A stretch of DNA of 64,000 nucleotides from Tragulus kanchil (taxonomy: Eukaryota > Chordata > Mammalia > Artiodactyla > Tragulidae). The stretch is from NCBI GenBank assembly GCA_022376925.1, contig JAIOJX010000032.1:295172897-295236896 (forward strand). Reading direction: 5' to 3'. The position numbers were made by a program, and so were the translations under genes. Shown here piece by piece: positions 39,801-51,800 of this stretch. Within the stretch, counting starts at the first letter, position 1, and the number at the start of each line of letters is the position of its first letter. The notes under the pieces are model-generated. The model searched no databases. It was not told where the DNA came from and saw only the letters and a program-made list of their open reading frames with translations.

Positions 39801-42800
39801 CTGTAAGTTTGTCACCACTAAGTACCATGAAATTGAATTCTTTGCTCGTTTCTGAAATTCTTAGACAGAAATCTCTGCTTTTGTCCTTGGTTTTCTTCCT
39901 TGTTTCTCTTTTTTAAATAAATAAATTGATAGCACAAGCATTATCTTGGTAGCTGTCTATTACTTGGCTTGATGAGCTGTTTTTTCTTCTTGTTGGATTG
40001 AAACCAAACCGTAAGGTCATCTTGGTCTGTATCTTTATAAATGACAGAAGATGATCTGGTGCTCACTTGAATATCTTCAGTGCTTTCAGGTGGAGAATAA
40101 GGGCAGTGGTTATAAAAGTTCATTCTTTTATATTCCATTTTGAAATTTTAAAAGGTTAAGGAATTAGTAACATTGCCCTTTTCAAAATTTAAGCTCCTTT
40201 GAATGGTTGAAATGAAACTAGTTAAAATGAAGGCTGTTAATTAAAGGAAACCTTCAATATAACTAATTAGTCTAAAGAAACCCTATTTGGAGGACACTAC
40301 ACATTTATGTAGATCTATTTGTTAAGGTATTTTGTATATTCCAAAGGTGATACTTTTAATTGTTTTGTGGAATATTTGACTTTGAAAGTAAATTTAATAT
40401 TAGACTTTCTTTTTCTGTTGTTTTCTCTTTTCCCTTCTAGTGGCAGCATGGAACCTGCATTTCATCGAGGAGATCTTCTCTTTCTAACAAATCGAGTTGA
40501 AGATCCTATACGAGTGGGAGAAATCGTTGTTTTTAGGATAGAAGGAAGAGAGATTCCTATAGTTCATCGAGTCCTGAAGATTCATGAAAAGTATGTGCAA
40601 ACTATGGCTTCTCTTTTAAAAATATGTTTATGTTTTAGTGTTTGCAGTATTTCATTTTGGTAGCCTAAAGATGAAGAAAGGGTGGGGAACTCCTGGGTCC
40701 TTCTTACAGTCCATTTTTATGAATGTCTGAAAGTTTGGTGACATTTGGAAAACTGAATACTTACTAATTTATTTATTGCCCTGAGGGTTTTCTGGAAGTT
40801 TTACTTGGATCCTTTCTATTTACCAATCAGAACAGTCGCAGAAAAAACATGACATAAAGGCTGATCCCAGACAGAATCTTCTCATATAATGGGTGAGGTA
40901 AGGGCTTCCCTAGTGGTCCAGTGGGTAGAGAATCTGCTTTGCATTGCAAGGGGCACCAGTTTGATTCCTGGCCCAGGAAGATCCCCCAGATGGGCTGGGC
41001 CAGTGTGTCCAGTTGCAAGCCTGCGCTCTGGAGCACATGCGCCCGGAGCCGGTGCTCTGCAGCAGGAGGGCCCACTACAGTGGGAGGCCCACACAGGCCA
41101 AAGAATAAAGATGGATGAAAATAAATAAATAAAAAAAAAAGGCTCTCAGCTAAAAAATACAATGGGTGAGGTAGAGCTAATCTTTCAAAAATAAACTTTA
41201 AGGCAATCTCACAGATTTTTTAAATTAATTAATTAATTTATTTATTTATTTTTGGCTATTCTGAGTTTTCACTACTTCTTCAGGCTCTTCTCTAGTTGCA
41301 GGGATGGGAGCTACTCTCTAGTTGTGGTGAGCAGGCTTACGGTGACTTTTTTCTTGTTGTAAAACTCAGGCTCTAGGGCACATGAGCTCAATAGTTGCGG
41401 CTCCAAGACTCTAAAGCATAGGCTCAGTAGTTGTGGCTCACGGGCTTAGTTGCTCCACAGCATGTGGGATCTTCCCAGATTAGGAATCTAACCCGTATCT
41501 CCTGCATTGGCAGGTGAATTCTTTACCACTGAGCTACCACGGAAGCCCTCACAGATGTTTTAAGTAAGAATAAATTTATCAGCTTTTTCAAATTCCAAAG
41601 AAAGTTTCTGAAATCTTATTCACAGAGGAGCCTACTGGGCTGCAGTACATGGGGTTACAAAGAGTCAGACATGACTTAGCGACTATACAACTGCCGTGCT
41701 CACTAGGGAAGAGTCCCATATAAATGTATTGTCAGTCGGGATTTGAGACCTGTGGGTTTGCAGTGCTGGAGCAGGTCTTCACAGTAGGTTTAACAGAGGC
41801 TGGTTGCTGTCAGAGAATATTTCTTATACTGTTAAGTAGATGAAGGAAGCATACTTTTTCAGACAACTTAGTGATCTCCTCTGATTATATCCCTTAGCAG
41901 GGAAATTATGTGTGTGTTTGTTTTATTGGCAAATTCAGTCTTTGGGAATAGCCCATCTCTCTGGTAGCATCCCTTCCCTTTCCCAGGGGGTTCCCCATTT
42001 CCCTCCTCCTTTGTCTTTACTCATACTGAGTTTTACTTTTCTGCTTCTTTTCTTGAATGTTATTTCACAATTGAATGGACTCTTCCTTCCTTCTACTCCT
42101 GATAGTCTCTTGAACATCTCGCTATCCGTCCCCTACTCCTCACATCTGTCTGCTTTTACTGTCCAGGATTTTTCAGACATTGTTTCACTTATTGAGTTGT
42201 CAGCTACAGGTTATTTTTCTCTGTATATATTTGCATTTTTTCTAATTGGACTCTCATTTTTAATGATGCTGTTTGCACTCAACTGTTTTTGGTGTCTGCA
42301 ACACCTCCCAATTTAGTTCTATCTGCCAATAATTTAGTGTCTAGTGAACCAGTTTCTGGTTTAAAATCTAAGTATGTATTAGTCAGTAGAAGCCAAATTT
42401 GTTTTTTTTCTTTCTAGTCTGTTAACTCAAACTCACTTGAGTTAGTTTTAAGATAGTCTTTGTCAACTGTAATGTGTACTTTGCTTTCAGTTAAGTTTTA
42501 ACATTGCTAGAAACCACATGGTTCTTTAGTTTTTATTAACTAATAATTTTCTGACCAAGTAAGATGTCATTTGTATAGGCCCTGACTTGTAAAAGTAGTG
42601 TATGTTTATTGCAGAAAAAATTAGAAACTAAAGGTAAGCTAAAAAAGGACATAGATAGCTGCTCTTTATACCTTGGTCTGTCATTTTAGGCCTTTTTTAA
42701 TATGAGGATTTTGTTATCACAAAAGTAGATAAAATAGTATAATGAACTTCCATGTACCAGTCACCTGGTTCCAATAGTTATTAAACTCTGGCCAATTCTG

Positions 42801-45800
42801 CCTCTGCTACCACCTCTTCCTGTTCTCCTGTTGTATTATTTTGAATCAGCTCCTAGATACCTTTGGTATCTATTGCTTATAAATATTTCAATAAATAGCT
42901 ATAAAACAAAACCAGTGAGCTTTAAAAAAAAAATAACCAGAATAGCCATGCTTATAAACAAACATTCCTTTGTATAATTAAGTTTCCAGTCTTTGTTGAA
43001 ATTTCCAATTGTGTCTTAACTTTTTTCAGCAATTTGTTTGAATCCAGATTCAAAGAAGGTCCTCAGTTGCAGTTGATTAAATACAGCTTTCAGTTGAGTC
43101 CGGTTGCTCGTTGTGTCCAACTCTTTGCGACACCATGGCCTACAGCATGCCAGGCTTCCCTGTTCTTCACCATCTCCTGGAGCTTGCTCAAACTAATGTC
43201 CATTGAGTCAGTGATGCTATCCAACCATCTGGTCCTTTATAGTGTCTTTTATTTCATCTTTAACTTCCTTCTCCAACTTTCTTTGTTCCTTGCAAATTAT
43301 TGGTTCAAGAAACTGGTTCATTCTGTAGTTTCCCTTAGTCTTCATCTTGCAGATTATATCCTCTGAGATAGTTTAGTGTTTTCATTTGCTCTTGGTGTTT
43401 CTGAAAAGTTAATGGTTTGTGTTTATTTTGTTATAAAAAAATATTTAAAAATTATCCTGGACATGCAATTTTATACTATTTTTTCCACTTTATTAATAAA
43501 ATTTATATACTCTTCTAGTGTCATTAATATCCTTCTGTATCATTGTCCTTAATACTTGCATAGATTTCAACTCCTGATAGCCTTTTTGCTGGTTTCCAGT
43601 TTTTCCCTATTATAAACAATATAGCTGTGGCTAAATAATTATTTAGATATTGAGAATGGTGATAAAATACCACAGTTCCACAGGAATTTTCAGTTAATAT
43701 AAGCAAATTTTGTACTTTCAAATGGCATGATGGTATTTGATGACTTGGGTTTCCTTTACTCTTTTAAGGCAAAATGGACACATCAAGTTTTTGACCAAAG
43801 GAGATAATAATGCAGTTGATGACCGAGGCCTCTATAAACAAGGACAACATTGGCTAGAGAAAAAAGATGTCGTGGGGAGAGCGAGAGGGTGAGTACACAG
43901 GAGAGATTTATATCACACTCTCTATCTCAATTGAATTGGCTGATCATACACAGTTGAATATAGTGGTTTTGTCCTGGGTTGGCCAAGTTATCTTTTGGCT
44001 TTTGAAAAAGTATGCTTCTTAGAACACGTCTGAAACATCAGGTTTCCTGCTCCAGAGGGAAAAATGTAGGCTGCTGTAAAGGAAGAGAATATTAGTGATG
44101 AGGATGAATTAGAGTTATAATTTTAAAAATCCATTTGTCTGCTTACTTCATTTGAGAAATGTTATTGGGCACCTCCCGTGTATTCTGATGTCTGTCCTGA
44201 GTGGGGTCCAGATTCAAAGAAGGTCCTCAGTTGCAGTTGATTAAATACAGCTTTCAGTTGAGTCCGGTTGCTCGTTGTGTCCAACTCTTTGCGACACCAT
44301 GGCCTACAGCATGCCAGGCTTCCCTGTTCTTCACCATCTCCTGGAGCTTGCTCAAACTAATGTCCATTGAGTCAGTGATGCTATCCAACCATCTGGTCCT
44401 TTATAGTGTCTTTTATTTCATCTTTAACTTCCTTCTCCAACTTTCTTTGTTCCTTGCAAATTATTGGTTCAAGAAACTGGTTCATTCTGTAGTTTCCCTT
44501 AGTCTTCATCTTGCAGATTATATCCTCTGAGATAGTTTAGTGTTTTCATTTGCTCTTGGTGTTTCTGAAAAGTTAATGGTTTGTGTTTATTTTGTTATAA
44601 AAAAATATTTAAAAATTATCCTGGACATGCAATTTTATACTATTTTTTCCACTTTATTAATAAAATTTATATACTCTTCTAGTGTCATTAATATCCTTCT
44701 GTATCATTGTCCTTAATACTTGCATAGATTTCAACTCCTGATAGCCTTTTTGCTGGTTTCCAGTTTTTCCCTATTATAAACAATATAGCTGTGGCTAAAT
44801 AATTATTTAGATATTGAGAATGGTGATAAAATACCACAGTTCCACAGGAATTTTCAGTTAATATAAGCAAATTTTGTACTTTCAAATGGCATGATGGTAT
44901 TTGATGACTTGGGTTTCCTTTACTCTTTTAAGGCAAAATGGACACATCAAGTTTTTGACCAAAGGAGATAATAATGCAGTTGATGACCGAGGCCTCTATA
45001 AACAAGGACAACATTGGCTAGAGAAAAAAGATGTCGTGGGGAGAGCGAGAGGGTGAGTACACAGGAGAGATTTATATCACACTCTCTATCTCAATTGAAT
45101 TGGCTGATCATACACAGTTGAATATAGTGGTTTTGTCCTGGGTTGGCCAAGTTATCTTTTGGCTTTTGAAAAAGTATGCTTCTTAGAACACGTCTGAAAC
45201 ATCAGGTTTCCTGCTCCAGAGGGAAAAATGTAGGCTGCTGTAAAGGAAGAGAATATTAGTGATGAGGATGAATTAGAGTTATAATTTTAAAAATCCATTT
45301 GTCTGCTTACTTCATTTGAGAAATGTTATTGGGCACCTCCCGTGTATTCTGATGTCTGTCCTGTGCCAGGCTCTGGGGATCCAGAGTGGTGTTAATCCTG
45401 CTTCTTAAAACTTGCATTTCCTAATGAGGTGGCTGGCTTTAGAACCTATCATAAAAAGTGAAGTAAGTCAAAAAGAGAAAGACAAGTATAGTATACTAAC
45501 TCATATATATGGGATCTAGTAAGATGGTCATGATAACACACACAGTGAACTCATGAAAAAACAGAGAATAGACATAAAGACATTGTGGAGACCGAACAAT
45601 GGGAGGGAGTAACATGGGGACCTATACTGTCATGTGTAGAAAAGATAGCTATTGTCATTGTGCTAGGGGAATAGGAGTACCTACAACCACTTGGAGCAAT
45701 GGTCTGGAGGGATGGGGGGACCTGGGTGGGGGGAGGGTCAAGGGATATGCATCTGATTGATCTGGGAACATACATGTACAAAAATAAATAAATAAATAAA

Positions 45801-48800
45801 TAAAAAAAATAAAAAAAAAAAACTTGCATTGTGGGCTTCCCTGGTGGTCCAGTGGGTAAGGACACCGCCTTGCAGTGCAAGGGGCGCCGGTTCGATCCCT
45901 GGCCTGTGAAGATCCCACATGCCATGGAGCGGCTGGACCGATGTGTCCATTTGCCGAGCCGGAGCTCTGGAGCGTATGCGCCCAGAGCTGTTGCTCTGCG
46001 ATGGCAGGGGCCACCGCAATGGGAGGCCCACATGGGCCAAGGAACAAAGATGGATGAAAATGGACAAATGAAAGACCAATAGAAGTGGCCCGCCCGCCCC
46101 CCTCCCTCCCCACCCCACCCACCTCAAATTAAAAAAAAAAAAACAAAAAAACTTGCATTGCGTATTTACCGAGAGTCAGCAACTTAAAGCATTCATCAAG
46201 ATTAATTTTATCATTTTAACTTATTCCATACTGTTTTATTTCAAGATTTGAAGTTATGGAGGTCAAATTAAATTTATAAGTTATATGAAGCCTGTTTATT
46301 TCAGATTTTATCAGGAGAACAGATGAGTGGAGGACAGGAATTGTAAGTTACTGGTATGAGGAAGTATGGGATTATTACTACCTTCATGTTATTAATAGTA
46401 TTAACAATAACTCACATTTATTAGGACTTACTGTGTGCCAGAGACTCATCCTAAGTGCTTTCTTGACATGTATTACCTAATTTTAACATCAGAACAACCT
46501 AATATTTCCATTCTACAGATGAGGAAACACCGACATGCGGGGTTGCTTATCTAAGGTTACACTGATGCTTCTCAGTGACCGGCTGACTCCAAAGCCCCTC
46601 TTTTAACCGTCTGCCCCTCCAGCACTGGTATAACACTTGGGATGGGCAAGCTGCCTGTTCTCACTGTTTAGATGCCCGGGGCGCTCTCATCCACTGTCTG
46701 GGCATCTGCTCCCTCTAATCTAGGATGGACAGTGTGGGTTCAGTGGTTCCGTGAGCCAGCAGTGGGACTGAGGAACCGTGTTCCTGTCAAGAAGTAAGTT
46801 CAAGCTGTTAAGTTGAAGTGCCTCAGTTACAGCATAAGAGATGTTCATTTTGGGACTAGGGAGATCAGATCAGAAAAAGCACCAATGTTTTTTGTCTTGG
46901 GCTGTGCTGGTTTTTATGTGCGCTTCAAGCTTAAGGGAGCTGGACTTCCTAGGATGGAGCTGAACATATTTTTGTAATTCAAATTAGATCATCAGGGCTT
47001 CAGAGAAGACTTAGTCCCATTTCCCTCCATTCCCAAGGTGCTGCTGGTATCAGCCTCTATGAGTTTTTCTGCTTTTCCCAGCTTTAGTCTGAAACTCTGA
47101 TTTAAGTAACTTTCCATGCAGTGGAAACCTCCGGCCCAGTAGCAATAGGAGCAGAGTCTTAACTACAGACTCACTTTCTCTTGATTCTGTCACCACTTAC
47201 CTCGCCTCTCAGTGAGGCACATCACCTCCTGTTACAGAAATTGTGTTTATAAAATGCTAAACTCAATTTCAGAGCCAGGCTGTACCCAAACCTTTGGATT
47301 TTTTTTTTTTAAACAGCTGCACACTGAAGCCGAAGGCCCTAAATAAAAACAAGTTTAAAACATTTTTATTGGGATATAATTCACATATATTGTGATATAA
47401 AATTTACCATTTTAAAGTGTACAGTACAGTGGGTTTTATTATAGACACAAAGTTGTAAAACCATCACCACTGTTTAATTCTAGAACATTTCCACACCCCG
47501 AAAAGAAAACCGGGTATTCATTTGCAGTCACTCCCCATCCCCTTCTCCCTGCAGCCCCTGGCAACCATTACTCTACTTTCTCTCTGTATGGATTGCCTGT
47601 TCTGGACGTTTTATATAAACAGAATCTTACAATATGTGTTTGTTTGTTTTCAAATATGTGGTCTTGTGTGTCTGGCTTCTTTCACCTAGCATAATGTTTT
47701 CAAGATTCATTTGTGTTGTAGCATGTAGTGAACAGTTTTAGAAAGTGAAACTAGTACTGAATCCACTGAGAATAGGGGCAGATCTTTAATTTCAGGTAGT
47801 TGAAAAGCACAAGAGAACCTGTTAGTCAAAGAAGAATAGAATGCAACAGGAGAAAAGGAGAAAGATTGGCAGAAGATCAGGGCATAGAGAAATATTGACA
47901 GTGGTAAAGAGGAATAAAAATAAAAGAAGAGCAGAAGTCCATACTTTCCGGGCTTAAACCCCTCTTGACATATGACTCAGAAAAAGCACCAATGTTTTTT
48001 GTCTTGGGCTGTGCTGGTTTTTATGTGCGCTTCAAGCTTAAGGGAGCTGGACTTCCTAGGATGGAGCTGAACATATTTTTGTAATTCAAATTAGATCATC
48101 AGGGCTTCAGAGAAGACTTAGTCCCATTTCCCTCCATTCCCAAGGTGCTGCTGGTATCAGCCTCTATGAGTTTTTCTGCTTTTCCCAGCTTTAGTCTGAA
48201 ACTCTGATTTAAGTAACTTTCCATGCAGTGGAAACCTCCGGCCCAGTAGCAATAGGAGCAGAGTCTTAACTACAGACTCACTTTCTCTTGATTCTGTCAC
48301 CACTTACCTCGCCTCTCAGTGAGGCACATCACCTCCTGTTACAGAAATTGTGTTTATAAAATGCTAAACTCAATTTCAGAGCCAGGCTGTACCCAAACCT
48401 TTGGATTTTTTTTTTTTAAACAGCTGCACACTGAAGCCGAAGGCCCTAAATAAAAACAAGTTTAAAACATTTTTATTGGGATATAATTCACATATATTGT
48501 GATATAAAATTTACCATTTTAAAGTGTACAGTACAGTGGGTTTTATTATAGACACAAAGTTGTAAAACCATCACCACTGTTTAATTCTAGAACATTTCCA
48601 CACCCCGAAAAGAAAACCGGGTATTCATTTGCAGTCACTCCCCATCCCCTTCTCCCTGCAGCCCCTGGCAACCATTACTCTACTTTCTCTCTGTATGGAT
48701 TGCCTGTTCTGGACGTTTTATATAAACAGAATCTTACAATATGTGTTTGTTTGTTTTCAAATATGTGGTCTTGTGTGTCTGGCTTCTTTCACCTAGCATA

Positions 48801-51800
48801 ATGTTTTCAAGATTCATTTGTGTTGTAGCATGTAGTGAACAGTTTTAGAAAGTGAAACTAGTACTGAATCCACTGAGAATAGGGGCAGATCTTTAATTTC
48901 AGGTAGTTGAAAAGCACAAGAGAACCTGTTAGTCAAAGAAGAATAGAATGCAACAGGAGAAAAGGAGAAAGATTGGCAGAAGATCAGGGCATAGAGAAAT
49001 ATTGACAGTGGTAAAGAGGAATAAAAATAAAAGAAGAGCAGAAGTCCATACTTTCCGGGCTTAAACCCCTCTTGACATATGACTGGTTCTTCTCACCCAG
49101 GACATCAGCAGACAGCTCCTCCTTCTGGGGCTCTTTTCTTGGCAGCATCTTTGATCCCGAGGACTCCTGGGAACACGTATTTACCCTCATCCTGCCTTCT
49201 AGATGTTAACTCGCCACAGGCTGGTGTGGAGGGTGACTCGGGATGACATCTGTTTTACTTTAAACCTCCGCCTGTTATCCACTCTGCTTCAGCAGAGTTT
49301 ATATGAATCCAGTAGGAAAAAAGTGCACAGGATGTGAATTTAAGATGATGGTTGATAGCAGCTCTTGACTGTCCATGGAGGGAATCAGTGATAAAGAAAT
49401 GAAATCTTTTGTTTGACTTTGGGCTGCCTGTCATATTCTGGCAACCGTATGTTTTGCTTCTATTACGCTTAAAGATCAGGTGGCTTCTGTTTGACTTATG
49501 GCAGGCAAGGGAAAACCACCGTAGGGGAAAAGTGTTTATGTAGATAACCCATAAGCAGATGTGACCATTGTGGTTCTTTTAGCTTAGACATCATTGCATG
49601 TAGGTGGCAGGGAGAGTTTCTCCCCATAAGAATGGCTGCTGATCTATTGATCAAGCTGGGATTAGCAGCCTGATGCTATTTTCACAGAAGTCTCAGGTGC
49701 TTTTATAGCTTTTAAACTGCATTTTACTGAAAGGCATTTGCCTTTATTTTCTTAAATTAGATGATTTTTCTTCTGAAAGATTGGAAACTATTGCTTATAT
49801 GAGATGATATAAATGAGAAAAGAAATAGAGTTGTTGCATTAAAAACAAACAAAAAAATGTATATTAAAAATATAGAAAACCTAAAGGTAAATAAAAGGGA
49901 AAAAAGAAAAGAAAAAAATATATAGAAAACCTTTATCTACGCTCCTAGAGCTTTAGCAGGGTCACTCTCTAATGACTGTTACTTTTCAGTTCTTAGAGGC
50001 CTCAGGGGTTGAAACTAAAGCGTGGTTCCTAAAAGGGGAGCTTTTTGTCACCATGCCTGTTCCGTACATCTCACTGGCTAAAACTGTGCTTCTTGTGCCA
50101 ACACGCAGAAGTGTTGTTTGGGCCCAACCTTCCAAAGGTACACTGACTCAGTAGACCTGGGAAGATAGAGCAGTCTGCACCTTAACGAGCTGTCCAAGTG
50201 ATTCTCACAACAGAGGTGTAGGTTTTAAGAAACATCAACTTACAGGTGGGAGTTTGGGGAGAGAGAGAAGGAGAGAGATAGGTGGGTCTGGATAGTGCTG
50301 CCAAAAGGGAGAGGGGCAGGATGAAGTGAGGACAGGAAACAGGAAGTAAGAGGGGTTCTTAAAAGGAAGTAAATGCACTAAAGACAAAATTTCTGTTTTT
50401 CAAGATTGTTTAAGCCTTTGATGGTAGATGTGTTACAGGGGAGGTAATTTCTGTTGGTGCACCTTTGGTGTGTGCAGAGGCTGTGAGTGCCCTGAATAAA
50501 AGGATCTGGGACATTTCCATTGTGCAAGGTTAACCTCTCTTCTCTAGGGCAAGCCCTAGGATGCTACCACCCAGTCCGCTCTGGGATCCAATAGAAGAGG
50601 AAGAAACAGAAAGTTGCACATTCCTAACAGCTGTTTCCTCCCACAGCTCTCTCCCCGCTGAATTTGTATGATGTTGAGAAGTCTTGTTTTGAGGGGAGGA
50701 TTGAAGTCCTGGGAAGAGAGGACATCTCCAGGGAAAGAGAAAAGACGAGGCATGGACATGCCAACATTCAGTCAGGCAGTCGGTCTCTGCTGAATGCTTC
50801 CTGTGTGCCATGCATGCATCATGTTTGGCCTCGGAGAAACAGTAGAGAGCAGATTGGCACTGTTTTTGCCCCTGTTAAGCTTAGAGTCTAGTGGGAAGAC
50901 AGACACTGTCCAACTAGTTAGGCAACTAATTCTGTAATTAAACTTGTGAAAGATTTCTGAGGAAATATATGAGGTGCTATGAGATTATTTAGTAAGTGGT
51001 TTTTACCTAGTTTGAGGGCCCAAACTTTAGGGATGAGAGGAAAGCAAGAGCTAGTAGGAAAAAAAAAAGAAAACAACAACCAACAAACAGAGGTGTAGCA
51101 GCCAAGACGTAGATGGAGAAAGAGACTGGTGTGTTACAGGAACCAAGGAGAAAGGTTTCAAGGGCAGGTTTCTGGTCATCCAAGTCAAATGCTGCAAAGG
51201 TGACAGGGAAGACAGGAGCTGAGACTGGTCTTCTATAGACAGCAGTTTAAACTGTTCTAGAAGAAGGTTCAGGATGAAGAGAGCTCAAGCCAGATTACAC
51301 GTGGTTAAAAAAGGAGAGGGTAGTGAAATCTTAAGGACTATAATAGTGCTGTTACTTTTCACTTTTTGGACACTTAACATGAAGTACCTTGTAAGGTTCT
51401 GGCTGTGTTTGCCTGCTCTTCCCAGCTAGACTGACGTCTCTCCCAAGGTTATAACAACACACCCAGCCCCTGACACTGAATAGCCGCGTGGCATTAGGGT
51501 CACCAGCTAGAGGTCAGAGACCCCAGATGTAGTGCTGGCTCTGTCATATACTTTGGGCATGAGCAACTGTTTCCTCATCTGTAAAATGGTGATACTGCTA
51601 ACTTCCCTATCACATGGGCTGTTGAGAGAGTCTAATAGAACAGTATACACCAATGAACTGAAAATTAGTATTCTATGAAAAGCTACAGAGAATGTTCAGT
51701 AAATGATAATAGTTACTTAGAAAGTTCTGTGATGGTCAATTTCTCGTTTGTTTGTTTGTTTGTTTAGATTTGTTCCTTATATTGGGATTGTGACGATCCT

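Larger units (their letters stand above)
43043..45363. repeat. Tandem duplication K (period 1164 bp), contains exon 4
   Basis: Copy 1 is 43043-44199 and copy 2 is 44207-45363, separated by the 7-base filler 'agtgggg'. The offset is 1164 at both ends. It covers a Bov-A2-like SINE, intron 3 sequence, exon 4 and the start of intron 4. Confidence 0.95.
46870..49084. repeat. Tandem duplication L (period 1107 bp), intron 4
   Basis: Copy 1 is 46870-47977 and copy 2 is 47978-49084. The junction is 'gacatatgact/cagaaaaag', with the same offset at both ends. It contains an old L1 fragment. Confidence 0.95.

Noticed and set aside
41912..42316. 134-codon frame in intron 3
   Set aside because: Hydrophobic and low-complexity, from T-rich DNA, with no recognisable domain or splice context.
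44933..45052. Mutually exclusive exon 4 alternative splicing
   Set aside because: The two exons appear identical and the duplication includes over 1 kb of flanking intron and a SINE, so there is no sign of functional divergence.
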